Position numbers and translations under genes: made by a program | Notes under the pieces: model-generated | Seen by the model: the letters and a program-made list of their open reading frames with translations, nothing else | Told to the model about the DNA's origin: nothing | Database searches by the model: none | Source of the DNA: a virus | DNA length: 20,959 bases | IMG/VR virus record: IMGVR_UViG_3300047369_000255 | Span: 1 to 20,959 of that record | Reading direction: 5' to 3' (one strand) | Shown: positions 20,579-20,959 of the stretch, in pieces | Numbering within the stretch: position 1 is the first letter of the stretch | Layout: each line of letters starts with the position of its first letter

Positions 20579-20959
20579 ATGGAAAAAAGCGAATTATTAG
20601 AATTAATTATTGACGAAGAAGATGAGTCAGGAGTGTCAATGATAGCATTAGTCGACAACCCTGCAATTGAATCAAATTGGATGGCATTTCAAAAACATCA
20701 GTTTGAAGAAACGTTTAACGACTATCCTGAGTCTGCGTCTAACAACGCAAAGAAAGCAATTAAATACAAAGAAGAGAATAACGTTGATTGTGGAACTCGA
20801 GTAGGTTGGACTAGAGCGAGACAGTTAGCAAACAAAGACAACATCAGTTGGGAAACTATCGGACGTATGGCTTCTTTTAATAGACACCAACAGCATAAAG
20901 ACGTACCTTATAACGAGGGTTGTGGTGGTCTTATGTGGGATGCTTGGGGAGGTGCTTCA
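20579..20959 (+). CDS. XkdF-like head maturation protease or related head protein (partial)
   Basis: The ATG at 20579 opens a frame that is still open at the right edge (127 codons visible). The start (LLELIIDEEDESGVSMIALVDNPAIESNWMAF) matches XkdF-type phage proteins, where a short strand is followed by D-x-P-A-I-E and an aromatic stretch. From about residue 48 comes a compact insert with SNNAKKAIKYKEENNVDCGT, GWTRARQLANKDNIS, RMASFNRHQQ and GCGGLMWDAWGG. This small domain recurs in phage head proteins (portal, protease or capsid fusions) and has no proven role. The catalytic part would lie outside the window, so protease activity is inferred from family only. Confidence 0.55.
   Translation, partial: MEKSELLELIIDEEDESGVSMIALVDNPAIESNWMAFQKHQFEETFNDYPESASNNAKKAIKYKEENNVDCGTRVGWTRARQLANKDNISWETIGRMASFNRHQQHKDVPYNEGCGGLMWDAWGGAS

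Noticed and set aside
1-20959. CRISPR array, tRNA gene, insertion sequence or integrase site
   Set aside because: No regularly spaced long repeats, no cloverleaf with a TTCGANNC-type arm, no transposase or recombinase motif, and no flanking inverted repeats were found.

Overview
This window looks like part of a siphovirus (long non-contractile tail) genome, or a closely related prophage, infecting a member of the Bacteroidota, probably a flavobacterium. The evidence is as follows. Every gene lies on the + strand and is tightly packed, with ATGA or TAATG junctions. The DNA is AT-rich. Start codons lack Shine-Dalgarno sequences and follow A-rich stretches. Several intergenic regions carry promoters of the Bacteroidota TTG / TAnnTTTG type. 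No host housekeeping gene, tRNA, rRNA, integrase or CRISPR array was seen, and no capsid, portal or major tail gene was recognised inside the window.

Layout. (1) 1-2501, end of a late operon: the tail of an unidentified gene, then a lysis-like cassette (small coiled-coil protein, DUF5675-like protein with a Cys/His motif resembling L,D-transpeptidases, GTA-type holin) and a calcineurin-like phosphoesterase. (2) 2502-9508, early/middle operon: a promoter, two small ribbon-helix-helix-like proteins and several tiny proteins. These are followed by a recombination and replication set: annealing-protein-like gene, YqaJ-type exonuclease, SSB-like protein, two further PD-(D/E)XK nuclease-like proteins, a DUF1376-like initiator and a RecA/DnaB-like ATPase. 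A sigma-factor-like protein and small membrane, basic and acidic proteins come next. (3) 9505-11433: small overlapping frames, then the small and large terminase subunits. (4) 11434-12553: a non-operonic block with two one-gene units, each with its own promoter; both end in strong intrinsic terminators. The block also carries arrays of 11-bp direct repeats and a third terminator-like hairpin. (5) 12554-20568, tail genes: a chaperone-like gene with a probable -1 frameshift at a run of nine T, a gp10-like tail-completion protein, two large tail/baseplate-like proteins (one ending in a beta-roll and a fibre-like tip) and the tape measure protein. (6) 20579-20959: start of an XkdF-like head-protease gene, cut by the window edge.

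The most unusual structure is a repeated 11-bp periodicity. An AAGCAATRCTT-type array occurs three times over inside the initiator gene and five times over in the block after terL. Both arrays end in the same AAGCATTAAGA unit and run into purine-rich DNA, as in lambda-type origins. In the same block, two promoters are each preceded by three copies of a different 11-bp repeat. I propose helically phased operators and origin iterons read by phage-encoded proteins (candidates: the ribbon-helix-helix pair, the sigma-like protein, the DUF1376-like initiator). The sequence also appears to lack the tetranucleotide GATC altogether, which suggests strong restriction avoidance.
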